The notes: generated by a model from the letters alone, not told the origin. A stretch of 64,000 bases of DNA from CAWBKV01 sp041946675 (GCA_041946675.1 JBHGAU010000005.1:1-64000); one strand, 5' to 3'; counted from the stretch's first letter, positions 40,514-49,304 are shown. Made by a program: numbers and translations.

Positions 40514-41863
40514 CTAAACTTTTCTTACCTTTAGCGCTGATCCCTTTTTTTCTATTACTACTACCCTCGCCCCTTTCTCTATCGGCTCATCGGACTCAGC
40601 CCGCCAGTACTCGCCCTGAAACAGAACATAGCCTCTGGGCGCAATCTTCTCTATTGCGATTGCCTCTTCGCCGACAAACCGATTAGTGACTGGCGGCGCA
40701 AACCTGATTTGTGCAACCTTATAAACCGCGAATGCCAGGAATGCCCCCAAAATGAGCGAGGGAACAATGAACGCAGTGGCCATGGAGCGTTGATACTGGC
40801 CCGGCAAATACCACTCGGGAAAACTTGTCGGCACAAGCAAAATGCTTCCAACGATAATGCAGATCAGGCCAGCTGCCGCCAGAATCCCAAATGCATGGCT
40901 GTGGACCTCAAATAAGAGCATCCCTGTTCCAAGAGCGATCAGGACTAAAGCCGCAAGATTCACATCAAATCCGAGACCGATCAGACCGAGCATGAGAGCA
41001 ATAGCTCCGAATGCCTCGGCACCCCAGCCCGGGCTGGAAAGACCAAATATAAGCGCATATAACCCGATCAGTAGCAGAATCCCTGCCAGCATAGGATCTG
41101 AAAGGATCATCAGCAGATAAAGGCTGAGGGGCGGCTCAAAGTATTGAACCTGAGAACCTGCGGTGTTCAGTGTAGCATTTTTTATCTTGAGGCCGTTCAC
41201 CTGCTGCAGCAAATTGGAAGGGTCGGAACTGATATATTCGACCACTCCGTATTTTTTCGCATCATCTGCATTCAGGTTCAGGTTGCTGAGGACAAATGCA
41301 CCTGCAGCCGTGGTATTGCGGCCATGTACCCTTGCCTTCTCCTTTATCAGGGCAACTATGGCATTAATGGTCTTTGTATCGTTTACCGGTGTGGTTCCGC
41401 CGGTTGGCGAGAGCTCAACGGGCTGGGCCGAGCCGATGATTGTATGAGGCGCCATCACAGCCACATCTGATGATATGAGTATTATTGTGCCTGCAGACCA
41501 TGCGGTTGCACCTTCAGGATAAACATAACCGATCACCGGGAGACTTGTATTCTCTATCTGGCCGATTATATCCATTGTCTCCGTCAAGCCGCCGCCTGGC
41601 GTATTCAAGGTGAGAATAATAGCCTGATAATTCCCTGATTCGGCCTGCTGGAAGGCAGCGCGGACAACGTCATCACTGGCGGGAGTGATAGCACCATCGA
41701 GCTTGACTGCCAGGACTGATCCCTCTGCATAAGCAGATCCGACCATCAGCAATAACAGTAACATTAAAAATAACAAAGCCCTTCGGGCATATCTTATCGA
41801 AGAGCTATACCCCTCGATGAAGTTAAAGCCTAAGGTTGACCTGATAGATCTGACGGATCTCAT
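40514..41863 (-). CDS. NfeD/STOPP membrane serine protease
   Basis: This 449-residue ClpP-class protease has signal segment ALLFLMLLLLLMVGSAYA, ILTLNTPGGGLTETM, and EGATAWSAGTIILISSD with the probable nucleophile serine, followed by a run of four to five helices (SLYLLMILSDPMLAGILLL onward) and a C-terminal OB-like NfeD domain (GEEAIAIEKIAPRGYVLFQG). Homologues cleave the C-terminus of the partner stomatin. Its start overlaps the slipin stop by four bases, so the two are made together and act in the membrane. Confidence 0.92.
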   Translation of the reverse strand: MRSVRSIRSTLGFNFIEGYSSSIRYARRALLFLMLLLLLMVGSAYAEGSVLAVKLDGAITPASDDVVRAAFQQAESGNYQAIILTLNTPGGGLTETMDIIGQIENTSLPVIGYVYPEGATAWSAGTIILISSDVAVMAPHTIIGSAQPVELSPTGGTTPVNDTKTINAIVALIKEKARVHGRNTTAAGAFVLSNLNLNADDAKKYGVVEYISSDPSNLLQQVNGLKIKNATLNTAGSQVQYFEPPLSLYLLMILSDPMLAGILLLIGLYALIFGLSSPGWGAEAFGAIALMLGLIGLGFDVNLAALVLIALGTGMLLFEVHSHAFGILAAAGLICIIVGSILLVPTSFPEWYLPGQYQRSMATAFIVPSLILGAFLAFAVYKVAQIRFAPPVTNRFVGEEAIAIEKIAPRGYVLFQGEYWRAESDEPIEKGARVVVIEKKGSALKVRKV

Positions 41864-42648
41864 TGTCCCTTGTTGGCCGTCGCTTTATTAAAGGCAGCAG
41901 TGAGCCCTGCCACTGAGCCTGTGCCCATCTCGCCGCTTGGCGTTACCACTATGAGGTTCCTCTCCCTTGCTATATCTACAAGAGTCTGAAGCTCTCTCAG
42001 CTTTATCGCAACAGGCGCCTCTCCATAAAGCCTGGCAGCCTCAGCCATGGTCTTGGATGCCTGGAGTTCTCCATCCGCCAGAATTATGCGGGACCTCTTT
42101 TCCCTCTCGGCCTCTGCCTGCTTGGCTATCGCTCTCAGCATCTCTTCAGGCAGACTTACGTCCCTGAGGGTCACAGCCGTCACCTTGATTCCCCAGGGAT
42201 CCGTATGCTGGTCCAATATCTCCTGCAGCTTCTTGTTCAGCTCTTCACGTTTTGAAAGCAGATCATCCAGATCTATCTGGCCGAGGACATCCCTGAGTGT
42301 AGTCTGGGCGAGCAAACTCGTTGCCATCCTATAGTTCTCAACCTGAACGATTGCTTTGCCGGGGTCTATTACTCTGTAATAAATCACAGCATCCACATCG
42401 ACTGTGACGTTATCTCTTGTTATGACCACCTGCTTTGCCACATCGATGGTGACAACTCGAAGATCAAGCAGTATGACGCGATCGATTATTGGAATTATGA
42501 AGAATATTCCCGGACCCTTCACGCCGCTGAAGCGACCCAGGCGGAAGATCACCACCCGCTCATACTCTCTCACGATCTTAATGGCCTGAGAGAGTAAAAT
42601 TAGTATTATTATCAAAGCTATGACGAGATTAATATCAAATGCTGCCAA
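41860..42648 (-). CDS. Slipin (stomatin/prohibitin-like SPFH protein)
   Basis: This 262-residue protein has one N-terminal membrane segment (INLVIALIIILILLSQ) and an SPFH domain (REYERVVIFRLGRFSGVKGP, VDVDAVIYYRVIDPGKAIVQ, GIKVTAVTLRDVSLP). A coiled coil AEAEREKRSRIILADGE follows, ending in a hydrophobic tail. Such proteins form membrane microdomain scaffolds and are substrates of the NfeD protease encoded next. Operon with that gene by four-base overlap. Confidence 0.95.
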   Translation of the reverse strand: MAAFDINLVIALIIILILLSQAIKIVREYERVVIFRLGRFSGVKGPGIFFIIPIIDRVILLDLRVVTIDVAKQVVITRDNVTVDVDAVIYYRVIDPGKAIVQVENYRMATSLLAQTTLRDVLGQIDLDDLLSKREELNKKLQEILDQHTDPWGIKVTAVTLRDVSLPEEMLRAIAKQAEAEREKRSRIILADGELQASKTMAEAARLYGEAPVAIKLRELQTLVDIARERNLIVVTPSGEMGTGSVAGLTAAFNKATANKGQ

Positions 42649-42751
42649 ATTTGCACCCGTTGCTAATTAGGGCTTCTTGCTTAAATAATTGCTGGCAATC
42701 GGTTTGATATGGTATTGCCTTGGGAAAAAAAGAGAAGTCAGATCGGGAGAT

Positions 42752-42901
42752 CTACTTCTTGAACTCAGTGTAACCGCACTTTCCGCAAGCGACTCTCTCT
42801 GCATGTTCGGCAAGGAAAACGCCATTGCCGCATCTCGGACATACAGGCTTCTTCGCCTTGATGGTATCTCCACTGACTTCGTAGTACTTGTGAGCGCCCA
42901 T
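42752..42901 (-). CDS. 30S ribosomal protein S27ae
   Basis: This 49-residue zinc-ribbon ribosomal protein reads MGAHKYYEVSGDTIKAKKPV, then CPRCGNGVFL and CGKCGYTEF with the four zinc-binding cysteines. It begins directly after the S24e stop codon with no gap and is the last gene of the archaeal aIF2 gamma operon. Length and sequence match archaeal S27ae (no ubiquitin part, unlike eukaryotes). Confidence 0.93.
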   Translation of the reverse strand: MGAHKYYEVSGDTIKAKKPVCPRCGNGVFLAEHAERVACGKCGYTEFKK

Positions 42902-43246
42902 CTAGCTTGCCTCCTTCTTGGATTCCTCTGGCGTGGCTGCAGCTGCGCCCTCGCCTTTAGTCTTATTGAATATATTTCTCTCTATAATATGCGGTCGCTC
43001 AACTTGCTTGACTCTATCGGCATTTTCGTAGATCTTCGCATATCCGATGCCCTCACGCTTGCCGAACTCCGTCTTGATATTATCTACAATCACAAGTCCC
43101 TGTTTTGAGTTCATGGTGGCAGCCAGCTTATCTACTATGCTCTTCCTGGAGGGCGTTGCCTCATCATAGGTAACCTTGAAGACGATCTCACGCCGCTCAA
43201 GCATAGGATTCTTCTTTTCGGAAATAACCTTTATATCCATCCTCAT
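42902..43246 (-). CDS. 30S ribosomal protein S24e
   Basis: This 114-residue protein has the family core MDIKVISEKKNPMLERREI, DEATPSRKSIVDKLAA and the RVKQVERPHIIERN tail, followed by an Ala/Glu-rich end. It overlaps the dephospho-CoA kinase gene by four bases. Small-subunit ribosomal component. Confidence 0.95.
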   Translation of the reverse strand: MRMDIKVISEKKNPMLERREIVFKVTYDEATPSRKSIVDKLAATMNSKQGLVIVDNIKTEFGKREGIGYAKIYENADRVKQVERPHIIERNIFNKTKGEGAAAATPEESKKEAS

Positions 43247-43773
43247 TCCTCTACAATCATCTTATTCATCAACTTTTTGATCTGCTCCTTCTTCTCAGGG
43301 GTAACATTGACAATGACGCTTCCCTCATTGGGCTGACCGTAGACCACCACTGAACCCAGCGGGGCATACATGATCACAGGCAGAGTTGCCAGATCCTCCT
43401 CACCATCGACCACGATCTTCGTTTTTTGACTGCCGGACAGCGAACTGCTGATCGCATCCATGAGATCTTTTGTCAAAGTGGCAGGAGGGTTCACTACCTC
43501 CACTGTCTTATACCTATCCCGAATTAAGGTCTGCTTGATATGCTCAGTTGTTTGCATCCTCTTGGTCTTATGATCCACGATGATAAGATCCGGCTGCATG
43601 CCTGACTCAAGAAGGTAAAAGGCGGTCATATCTCCGACAGCAGCTACCTTCTTCGCAGTCTTCAGCTCGCAGTCCATAGCATATATGCATTCAAGGCCGT
43701 TGCCTTTGCATAATCGCCCTAGAGGATTCTTCAGATCGGATCTTAGTTCCTCAGGTAGGACCAGCAGCCTCAA
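43243..43773 (-). CDS. GTP-dependent dephospho-CoA kinase
   Basis: This 176-residue member of the DUF359 family makes CoA from dephospho-CoA with GTP in archaea. Recognisable are GRLCKGNGLECIYAMD, VGDMTAFYLLESGMQPDLII, VDHKTKR, NPPATLT and IVVDGEEDLATLPVI. It lies between spt4 and the S24e gene in the usual archaeal order. Confidence 0.93.
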   Translation of the reverse strand: MRLLVLPEELRSDLKNPLGRLCKGNGLECIYAMDCELKTAKKVAAVGDMTAFYLLESGMQPDLIIVDHKTKRMQTTEHIKQTLIRDRYKTVEVVNPPATLTKDLMDAISSSLSGSQKTKIVVDGEEDLATLPVIMYAPLGSVVVYGQPNEGSVIVNVTPEKKEQIKKLMNKMIVEE

Positions 43774-43775
43774 CT

Positions 43776-43961
43776 CTACCGCACCTTCAGAACATACCTG
43801 CCTGGGAGCGTTATTCCCAGCTTCTTCGCTATTGTCGATCCATTCGGATCAAGGATAAGGACATATCCGCCCCAGTCCTTGCTGAGCGATGATGAACCAC
43901 ATATAGGGCACACAAGCCCTTCAACTATTCTGCGACACTCTCTACAAGCTTGTTCTGTCAT
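43776..43961 (-). CDS. spt4: Transcription elongation factor Spt4
   Basis: This 61-residue zinc protein reads ACRECRRIV, LVCPICGSSSLSKDWGGYV and a C-terminal KLGITLPGRYVLKVR. It pairs with Spt5 to keep RNA polymerase processive. It was formerly called RpoE''. It overlaps rpoE1 by four bases. Confidence 0.95.
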   Translation of the reverse strand: MTEQACRECRRIVEGLVCPICGSSSLSKDWGGYVLILDPNGSTIAKKLGITLPGRYVLKVR

Positions 43962-44539
43962 TTAGCCTCTGCTTCTGCGCTCTTGCCAGACGCGGCTTCA
44001 GTAGTCGGCTCAAGCCACTCAAGTTTACCGAGACCCGTCTGCCTCATGGTAAGCCCTATCTTGCTCTCACGCGGTTCTTTTTCATTGAGGCTGACGGCAA
44101 TCACCCTGGCACGGACCTTATCGCCTTCACCCAGGGATTTACTCGATTCCTTGCTGACAAGCCGCGAATTCTTCTCATCGTATGATATATACTCATTGGT
44201 GATCTGGCTCACATGTAGTAGCCCATCAAACGGCCCCATGCTCAGAAATGCCCCAAACTTCACAATCTCTACGACTTCGCCCTCGATTATCTCCTGCATC
44301 TCAGGCTTGAATACCAGAGCATCGAAGATCACATTGTAATAGATGGACCCGTCTCCCGCCAGGATATGCCCCTCACCTATCTCATCCGCACCAAGCACCG
44401 CCACGATCGTTCCCAACACTTTATCAACAATCGCTTCGTACTTACTGCGCAGCGCTCGATTCACAGCTTCTTCAATTGGGTCCCCAAGCTGCGTTGGTTC
44501 TATCTTGGCGATTCCCTCAAGCTTCATCCTTTTATACAT
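43958..44539 (-). CDS. RNA polymerase subunit E' (Rpo7)
   Basis: This 193-residue subunit has an N-terminal RNP-like tip (MYKRMKLEGIAKIEPTQLGD) and a C-terminal S1/OB domain (GEVVEIVKFGAFLSMGPFDG, LLHVSQITNEYISYDEKNSR). With Rpo4 it forms the polymerase stalk used in initiation and RNA exit. The C-terminal Ala/Glu-rich tail is an extension. One base overlaps the PIN gene stop. Confidence 0.95.
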   Translation of the reverse strand: MYKRMKLEGIAKIEPTQLGDPIEEAVNRALRSKYEAIVDKVLGTIVAVLGADEIGEGHILAGDGSIYYNVIFDALVFKPEMQEIIEGEVVEIVKFGAFLSMGPFDGLLHVSQITNEYISYDEKNSRLVSKESSKSLGEGDKVRARVIAVSLNEKEPRESKIGLTMRQTGLGKLEWLEPTTEAASGKSAEAEAK

Positions 44540-44922
44540 CAGAACTCCCTCAACGTTACCTCTAGATATCGACCCTGGCGTAGGTACACAACGGGCACAT
44601 CTTTGGTAAATAACCTTTTCTTCAAAGCCTTATCGTTTGTAAAGACTGCAGCATGTTCGCGAATCGCCAGCTGCTCTATGGCCCTGTCTGCGTTGCCGGA
44701 TACATCATCAATAATCTTGCATCGTTCAGCCAGACCGAGGCCCACACGAGCCGCTATTTTATCTAAGCCTTTATCGCCTTTGATCTTAAGGTTCTCGAGC
44801 TCCGCCAGAACCTGGGCAGGGATTATGCATTCCACATACCCCAAGCGCTGAAGCTCCGAAAATATATCCACCCCGAACTGTTCGGGGACCATCAAGGCAT
44901 TCGTATCTAGAATCACCTTCAT
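44539..44922 (-). CDS. PIN-domain protein of the Fcf1/Utp24-like archaeal group
   Basis: This 127-residue PIN nuclease has VILDTNALMVPEQFGVDIF with the first acidic residue, QVLAELENL with the glutamate, and NADRAIEQLA and VFTNDKALKK with the later aspartates. All four acidic positions are kept. It sits between aIF2 gamma and rpoE1, its usual place, and is believed to act in rRNA processing rather than as a toxin; no antitoxin gene is present. Confidence 0.9.
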   Translation of the reverse strand: MKVILDTNALMVPEQFGVDIFSELQRLGYVECIIPAQVLAELENLKIKGDKGLDKIAARVGLGLAERCKIIDDVSGNADRAIEQLAIREHAAVFTNDKALKKRLFTKDVPVVYLRQGRYLEVTLREF

Positions 44923-44926
44923 GAAC

Positions 44927-46234
44927 CTACTCAGCGATTGTGCCTACGCCTATAAGACGCCATCTTGCACCGATACGCCTGCTGACTGCCACCCTATCGC
45001 CAACACCAGCACATACCGGCCTCTTGAGCTGTACCTGAACTATCCCGCCTTCGCGTGCGCTTGATACGACTCCCACAGTTGTCGCAGTTCCAATATTGAG
45101 CATCAGAGGTTCGCTTGAATGAATGGGCTCGACCATTGACTCATCTATGATGCCTACAACACGCTCAAGTAGCTGCATGCTCATTATGAACGAGTTCCTC
45201 ACAGGCGGAAGATTGCCTGGCTCGCCGGCAACCTGGCCCACAAGGGCATCGCTTTTTGTCATTATGGGGTCAAGCTGAGTCCCGACGCCCACAAGACCTC
45301 CGGGAGTTAACTTCTCCTGAACCTGGCTTCCTGCGAGCAAAGTCACAATCTTGGTCTCAATGGGATGCCACTGCTTCTTGCCTTCAGCATCGACCAATCT
45401 TCCTGGACATATCTCGAGCTTATCGCCAGGTTTCATGGTACCCTGACTTAATGAACCTCCTATAACGCCGCCCTTAAGGTCCTCAGGCATAGCTCCAGGC
45501 CTGTTTACATCAAATGATCTGGCGATCTTCAGAAGTGCGGGCTTATTTACGTCTCTGAGCGGGGTGGGTATCGTCTTCTCAATTGCCTCAATAAGCAAGT
45601 CAATATTGATATTCTGTTGTGCGGAGATAGGAATAATTGGCGCATTCTCTGCAACTGTGCCCTTTACAAACTCCTTTATCTGGCGATAATGCTCTACCAG
45701 CTGCTCCTTCGGAATGAGGTCAATCTTGTTCTGAACTATTACTATTCTGTTGATCCCTGTTATGTTTAGAGCCATCAGATGTTCTTTTGTCTGAGGCTGA
45801 GGGCAGGGCTCATTTGCGGATATAACCAGAACAGCGCCGTCCATTATTGCTGCTCCGCAGAGCATAGTGGCCATGAGGGTTTCGTGGCCCGGCGAATCAA
45901 CGAAGGATACTGTACGTAAAACTACAGACTCAGTGCCGCAGCTGGGACAAGTCTGCTCGACTGTATAGGCGTCGGGCTCAGGGCAGTTCGGGCATTTTCT
46001 AAAAGTGGCATCTGCATATCCCAAACGAATTGAGATGCCTCTCTTGATCTCCTCACTGTGTTGATCTGTCCATATTCCCGAAAGGGCCCTGACGAGAGTG
46101 GTCTTGCCGTGATCGACGTGACCCACCATGCCGATATTGACCTCAGGCTTTGAGGCCACTTTTTTAGCTTCCGATTTTTTTATTTCGGGCTTAGGTTCAG
46201 ATTCGATTTCAGATTTAACTTCTGCTTTCACCAA
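44927..46234 (-). CDS. Translation initiation factor aIF2 gamma subunit
   Basis: This 435-residue GTPase delivers initiator Met-tRNA to the small ribosomal subunit. It has VGHVDHGKTTLVRALSG (G1, 38-45), VDSPGHE (G3) and VQNKIDL (G4), and the zinc knuckle CPNC/CPSC of the family. An N-terminal extension of about 30 residues rich in Lys, Glu and Ala (SEIESEPKPEIKK) precedes the GTPase domain. It starts at TTG (46234) or the next GTG behind GAGGAGA. First gene of the seven-gene operon. Confidence 0.95.
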   Translation of the reverse strand: MVKAEVKSEIESEPKPEIKKSEAKKVASKPEVNIGMVGHVDHGKTTLVRALSGIWTDQHSEEIKRGISIRLGYADATFRKCPNCPEPDAYTVEQTCPSCGTESVVLRTVSFVDSPGHETLMATMLCGAAIMDGAVLVISANEPCPQPQTKEHLMALNITGINRIVIVQNKIDLIPKEQLVEHYRQIKEFVKGTVAENAPIIPISAQQNINIDLLIEAIEKTIPTPLRDVNKPALLKIARSFDVNRPGAMPEDLKGGVIGGSLSQGTMKPGDKLEICPGRLVDAEGKKQWHPIETKIVTLLAGSQVQEKLTPGGLVGVGTQLDPIMTKSDALVGQVAGEPGNLPPVRNSFIMSMQLLERVVGIIDESMVEPIHSSEPLMLNIGTATTVGVVSSAREGGIVQVQLKRPVCAGVGDRVAVSRRIGARWRLIGVGTIAE

Positions 46235-46278
46235 ATTAGAATCTCCTCGATAATTGCGATGACCTAGAATTGATGAGT

Positions 46279-46292
46279 ATCACTATATAAAT
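46279..46292 (-). promoter_or_regulatory. TATA box of the aIF2 gamma operon
   Basis: The minus strand reads AGTATTTATATAGTG, a good archaeal box A. A start site about 25 bp downstream (near 46258) would leave a leader of some 25 nt with the SD GAGGAGA before the operon's first gene. Confidence 0.6.
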
Positions 46293-46327
46293 ACTTCATG
46301 GCTCGGAGCTTATTCTGATTTATTCGT

Positions 46328-47137
46328 TCATGCATATCCCTTATTCGCGTCCCTCAGATTCGATAATATTTCGCTCACAAAGAGCACATAAGTCTTTTGA
46401 GAGAACTCTGACCAGCCTTGGAATTCTCTCAAAAGACCTTCGCCAAATGAATCCTCGTCAGGACTGCCGCTCTTTTGGCCGTATTGCTTTATGCTATTGT
46501 AATTATCCTCAAGATATATAAGCAGCGCACTTTCTGCATAGGGTTTTGGAATAAGAGGCTCGCTTCCCGAGAGGTCTTGCATTAGCTTCTCATCCTCAAT
46601 CAATTCATCCTGAGTTATCTTCAGGCGTTCGGTCGATATTATTTGGGCCGAGTCAACGACACCACGCTTCTCATCTGGAGATAGAGATCTCATATTCATC
46701 GAGATTTCCATATAAATTCGGCTCATCTCAAACTCATGATCGAGCGTGAAAGCAAGCACCTTATCGCTGCTCCGGCGAATATATTCAGAGTTTAAAGCAA
46801 TTATCGGGAACCAGAGCCCATTATAAAAGAATCGCCTGTTCATGGCAACCGCAAAATCCAAAGCGCCGGATGAATAGATCGAAGGAAAGAAGGTAATGGC
46901 ATCTGTCTCCACTACTATGAAGCTAGCTATCCTGATGCCAGCAAGGCGCTCAATTCGACTCATATCCAAAGGACGGCGAAAGATTAAATGGGGATTTTTC
47001 ATTCGGTTATAGCCATCTATCAGCGCCGATCGTCTCGCAGGCGGCATAGCTGCTAACCTGTGGGTTGCATCCCTAGCCATCAGCAGGAGCCAGTCCTTAT
47101 AATCCTGCTCGAACCTCTCGCGATCATTATCAGGCAC
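46328..47137 (-). CDS. Conserved hypothetical protein paired with PC4-like gene
   Basis: This 269-residue soluble protein overlaps the PC4-like gene by eight bases, so the two are coupled. The N-terminal third is helical and charged (MPDNDRERFEQDYKDWLLLM), the middle has ALNSEYIRRSSDKVLAFTLD followed by HEFEMSRIYMEIS, and the end is again helical. The HEFE-x-SRIY stretch might be a metal site, but there is no second half of a known motif. No signal peptide or membrane helix. I do not recognise a family. Confidence 0.65.
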   Translation of the reverse strand: MPDNDRERFEQDYKDWLLLMARDATHRLAAMPPARRSALIDGYNRMKNPHLIFRRPLDMSRIERLAGIRIASFIVVETDAITFFPSIYSSGALDFAVAMNRRFFYNGLWFPIIALNSEYIRRSSDKVLAFTLDHEFEMSRIYMEISMNMRSLSPDEKRGVVDSAQIISTERLKITQDELIEDEKLMQDLSGSEPLIPKPYAESALLIYLEDNYNSIKQYGQKSGSPDEDSFGEGLLREFQGWSEFSQKTYVLFVSEILSNLRDANKGYA

Positions 47138-47333
47138 TTTCCACCTTATCCAGAATCTCTTTCAGGGCCTTCCACTGCTCCCAGGGAATCCTTAGTCCGC
47201 TCTTGGACCATCCGGTGTATCTATCAGAGGTGATGTATTCACGAATATTGATACCTACCTTGCCCTTGTATTCGCTCTTCTCAACCACGATCTCAGTAGT
47301 CTCGTTCTTCCTCACTCTGCCGATCTCTACCAT
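47130..47333 (-). CDS. PC4/Sub1-like single-stranded DNA-binding protein
   Basis: This 67-residue protein has the PC4 fold signature EIVVEKSEYKGKVGINIREY, SDRYTGWSKSGLRIPWEQW and a closing helix (KALKEILDKVES). In archaea these small proteins bind single-stranded DNA as dimers and can assist transcription. It starts at ATG 47333. Divergent from the gene at 47532 with about 200 bp between. Confidence 0.8.
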   Translation of the reverse strand: MVEIGRVRKNETTEIVVEKSEYKGKVGINIREYITSDRYTGWSKSGLRIPWEQWKALKEILDKVESA

Positions 47334-47531
47334 GTAAAACCCGGGATATCTGTTATCTTCTATCGAAGATGTATCTTCCGCCCGATTGGTCAGATTTAAG
47401 ATAAATACATCCGTTGTATCACGACTGAATAGGGAGCCATTGATGCTATGCTAATTCTTATATCTTTTATGCTGAGAGTTCGATGAACACCCGAAGAGAT
47501 TCGCTGCCTTGAAAAAGGCTATAGGGGTTGA

Positions 47532-48086
47532 TTGTTGAATATTCAACCAATGCAGGTGGACTCCGTATCAGCAAATAGCGTTACAGGCATAGTCGAGAAT
47601 TACATGCCCGATTACGGCACGAGCAATACCCAGCAGGTTCAGTGTTCTGAGGGCCAGGCCCCATGCGTTGGCAGGTTCTGGCTCGATCCAAAGAATCCCA
47701 CAGCATCCATTAAAGGAGAGAATGGGGTAATGTATAAAGTTGCAGGGAGGCAGCCCATACAGCTTCTGGGAAAGACATGGGATGCGACACTCCTCCAGTA
47801 TAAGGATGCTCAGCAGGGCCCTGACTTCCATCTCTACTATGATACGGAGACTGGGCTTATCTTAAGCTACTCCATAAAATATCCCAATCAAGAGGTCTCA
47901 TTGAGCTTAAACTCCATAGATATCGGTGCCGGAGATAATATCGATTTTGGAACCGCCAACGGCTATAATGGATATAAAGGCTATAATGGCTTCAACGGCT
48001 TTACAGAAGCGAATACTGATAAAGGATATCAGAATGCAAATGCCGATGACCTGGATGTATTGGTAGATCCTGTAGATAGATACTGA
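47532..48086 (+). CDS. Protein of unknown function with a GYNGYKGYNGFNGF stretch
   Basis: This 184-residue protein starts at TTG 47532 (stop codon just before). The middle reads like a small beta-rich domain (GENGVMYKVAGRQPIQLLGK, TWDATLLQYKDAQQGPDFHL, ETGLILSYSIK). Near the C-terminus is a short repeat of Gly-Tyr/Phe-Asn (NGYNGYKGYNGFNGF), then an acidic end. There is no signal peptide, which is odd for such a composition, so the N-terminus may be lost. No family recognised. Confidence 0.55.
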   Translation: MLNIQPMQVDSVSANSVTGIVENYMPDYGTSNTQQVQCSEGQAPCVGRFWLDPKNPTASIKGENGVMYKVAGRQPIQLLGKTWDATLLQYKDAQQGPDFHLYYDTETGLILSYSIKYPNQEVSLSLNSIDIGAGDNIDFGTANGYNGYKGYNGFNGFTEANTDKGYQNANADDLDVLVDPVDRY

Positions 48087-48180
48087 GCTTATCTCGATAA
48101 AGCGATAAACTTATCAAAATATATAGATAGATATTGGCCTTATCGCCATATTAATGAGGATCAACAGCGGCATCGCAAAT

Positions 48181-48215
48181 CTTAAATATGATGCGTGCTA
48201 GCACGTAGCATGCTA
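48181..48215 (+). promoter_or_regulatory. Promoter with two adjacent palindromes before ADH synthase
   Basis: The TATA-like CTTAAATATG (48181-48190) is followed by a 12-base perfect palindrome CGTGCTAGCACG (48194-48205) and, directly adjoining, a ten-base palindrome TAGCATGCTA (48206-48215). The expected start of transcription (about 48210) lies in the second, so a bound protein would block initiation. This is a likely repressor site for the aromatic amino-acid pathway. Confidence 0.6.
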
Positions 48216-48233
48216 GTATAGAGAGGCTGATTA

Positions 48234-49031
48234 ATGAGCGAAATAGGAAAAAGAGTTAGGATAGAGAGAATAATAGATAGAGATAGCGGTAATACTGTTA
48301 TAATTCCCCTGGATCACGGGATATCGGTAGGTCCCATCAAGGGCCTTGTAAACCTGCCTGAGATGGTAGATAAAGTTGCCAAGGGTGGTGCCAATGCCGT
48401 TCTACAACAGAAGGGCATGGTAAGGCATGGACATAGAGGCTACGGCAGGGATGTAGGCCTGATTGTTCACATGTCCGCTTCCACTTCGCTTGGTCCGGAC
48501 CCCAACAACAAAGTCCAAGTTTGCGAGGTTGAGGAGTGCCTGAAGATGGGCGCAGATGCAGTGAGCGTTCACATCAACATCGGCTCTGAAACGGAGGCAG
48601 ATCAACTGAAGATCTTGGGATGTGTCTCAGAGCGCTGTGATTTCTGGGGAATGCCGCTTGTGGCAATGATGTATCCGCGCGGAAAGGGGATCTCCAACCC
48701 CAATGATGTTGAGGTAGTAGCGCATGCAGCGCGTGCAGGAGCTGAACTCGGCGCCGATATAATCAAGACAAATTATACCGGAGATCCCGATACATTCAGA
48801 CGCGTCGTTGAGGGCTGCCCGGTACCTGTTGTAATCGCCGGCGGGCCTAAAACAGAGACCGATATGCAGTTCCTTGAGATGATTGAGGGTGCGCTTCTTG
48901 CTGGAGGCAGAGGGGTTGCAATCGGTAGGAACGTCTTCCAAGCTGAAGATCCTGTGAAGATGACACAGGCCATATCTGCAATAGTCCATCAGGACAAGAC
49001 TGCCGAAGAGGCTATCAAGATATTGAAATAG
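48234..49031 (+). CDS. 2-amino-3,7-dideoxy-D-threo-hept-6-ulosonate synthase
   Basis: This 265-residue class I aldolase-like enzyme (ADH synthase) joins 6-deoxy-5-ketofructose phosphate and aspartate semialdehyde in the archaeal route to dehydroquinate. It has VIIPLDHGISVGPIKGL, VLQQKGMVRHGHRGYG, GADAVSVHINIGSETE, DIIKTNYTG with the Schiff-base lysine, and VIAGGPKTETDMQ. Length is normal. Start at ATG 48234 behind GAGAGG. The companion dehydroquinate synthase gene is not in the window. A palindromic promoter lies upstream and a hairpin downstream. Confidence 0.93.
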   Translation: MSEIGKRVRIERIIDRDSGNTVIIPLDHGISVGPIKGLVNLPEMVDKVAKGGANAVLQQKGMVRHGHRGYGRDVGLIVHMSASTSLGPDPNNKVQVCEVEECLKMGADAVSVHINIGSETEADQLKILGCVSERCDFWGMPLVAMMYPRGKGISNPNDVEVVAHAARAGAELGADIIKTNYTGDPDTFRRVVEGCPVPVVIAGGPKTETDMQFLEMIEGALLAGGRGVAIGRNVFQAEDPVKMTQAISAIVHQDKTAEEAIKILK

Positions 49032-49065
49032 ATTCAGAAGGCTATTGTTTATCTATTGATGGAAG

Positions 49066-49101
49066 GGATAGCCAATCTCAATCGCGGCCTTAAGGCTATC
49101 C
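49066..49101 (+). terminator. Hairpin downstream of ADH synthase
   Basis: A perfect eight-pair stem GGATAGCC/GGCTATCC with a 20-base loop lies 35 bp after the stop codon. A TTATTTTGG stretch follows about 12 bp on. Possible terminator. Confidence 0.45.
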
Positions 49102-49304
49102 AACCTTCAATTATTTTGGCTTGATTGTGTGCGAAGTTAAGGCGGGCTCTGCAATATATGCTCTTGAACATACCTCTAAACTATATCAAAGTATTACAAA
49201 TTTGGAGAGCTGATGACGGCACATAGGACAGAATTAAATCCTTTTAAAATAGGTTGATATTATAATCACAATGGGATATAGGTAGGGTGAAGCTACAGGC
49301 ATTT

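Noticed and set aside
44539..44922. PIN protein as a VapC toxin
   Set aside because: Its fixed place between aIF2 gamma and rpoE1 and the absence of an antitoxin gene point to the conserved Fcf1-like housekeeping family.
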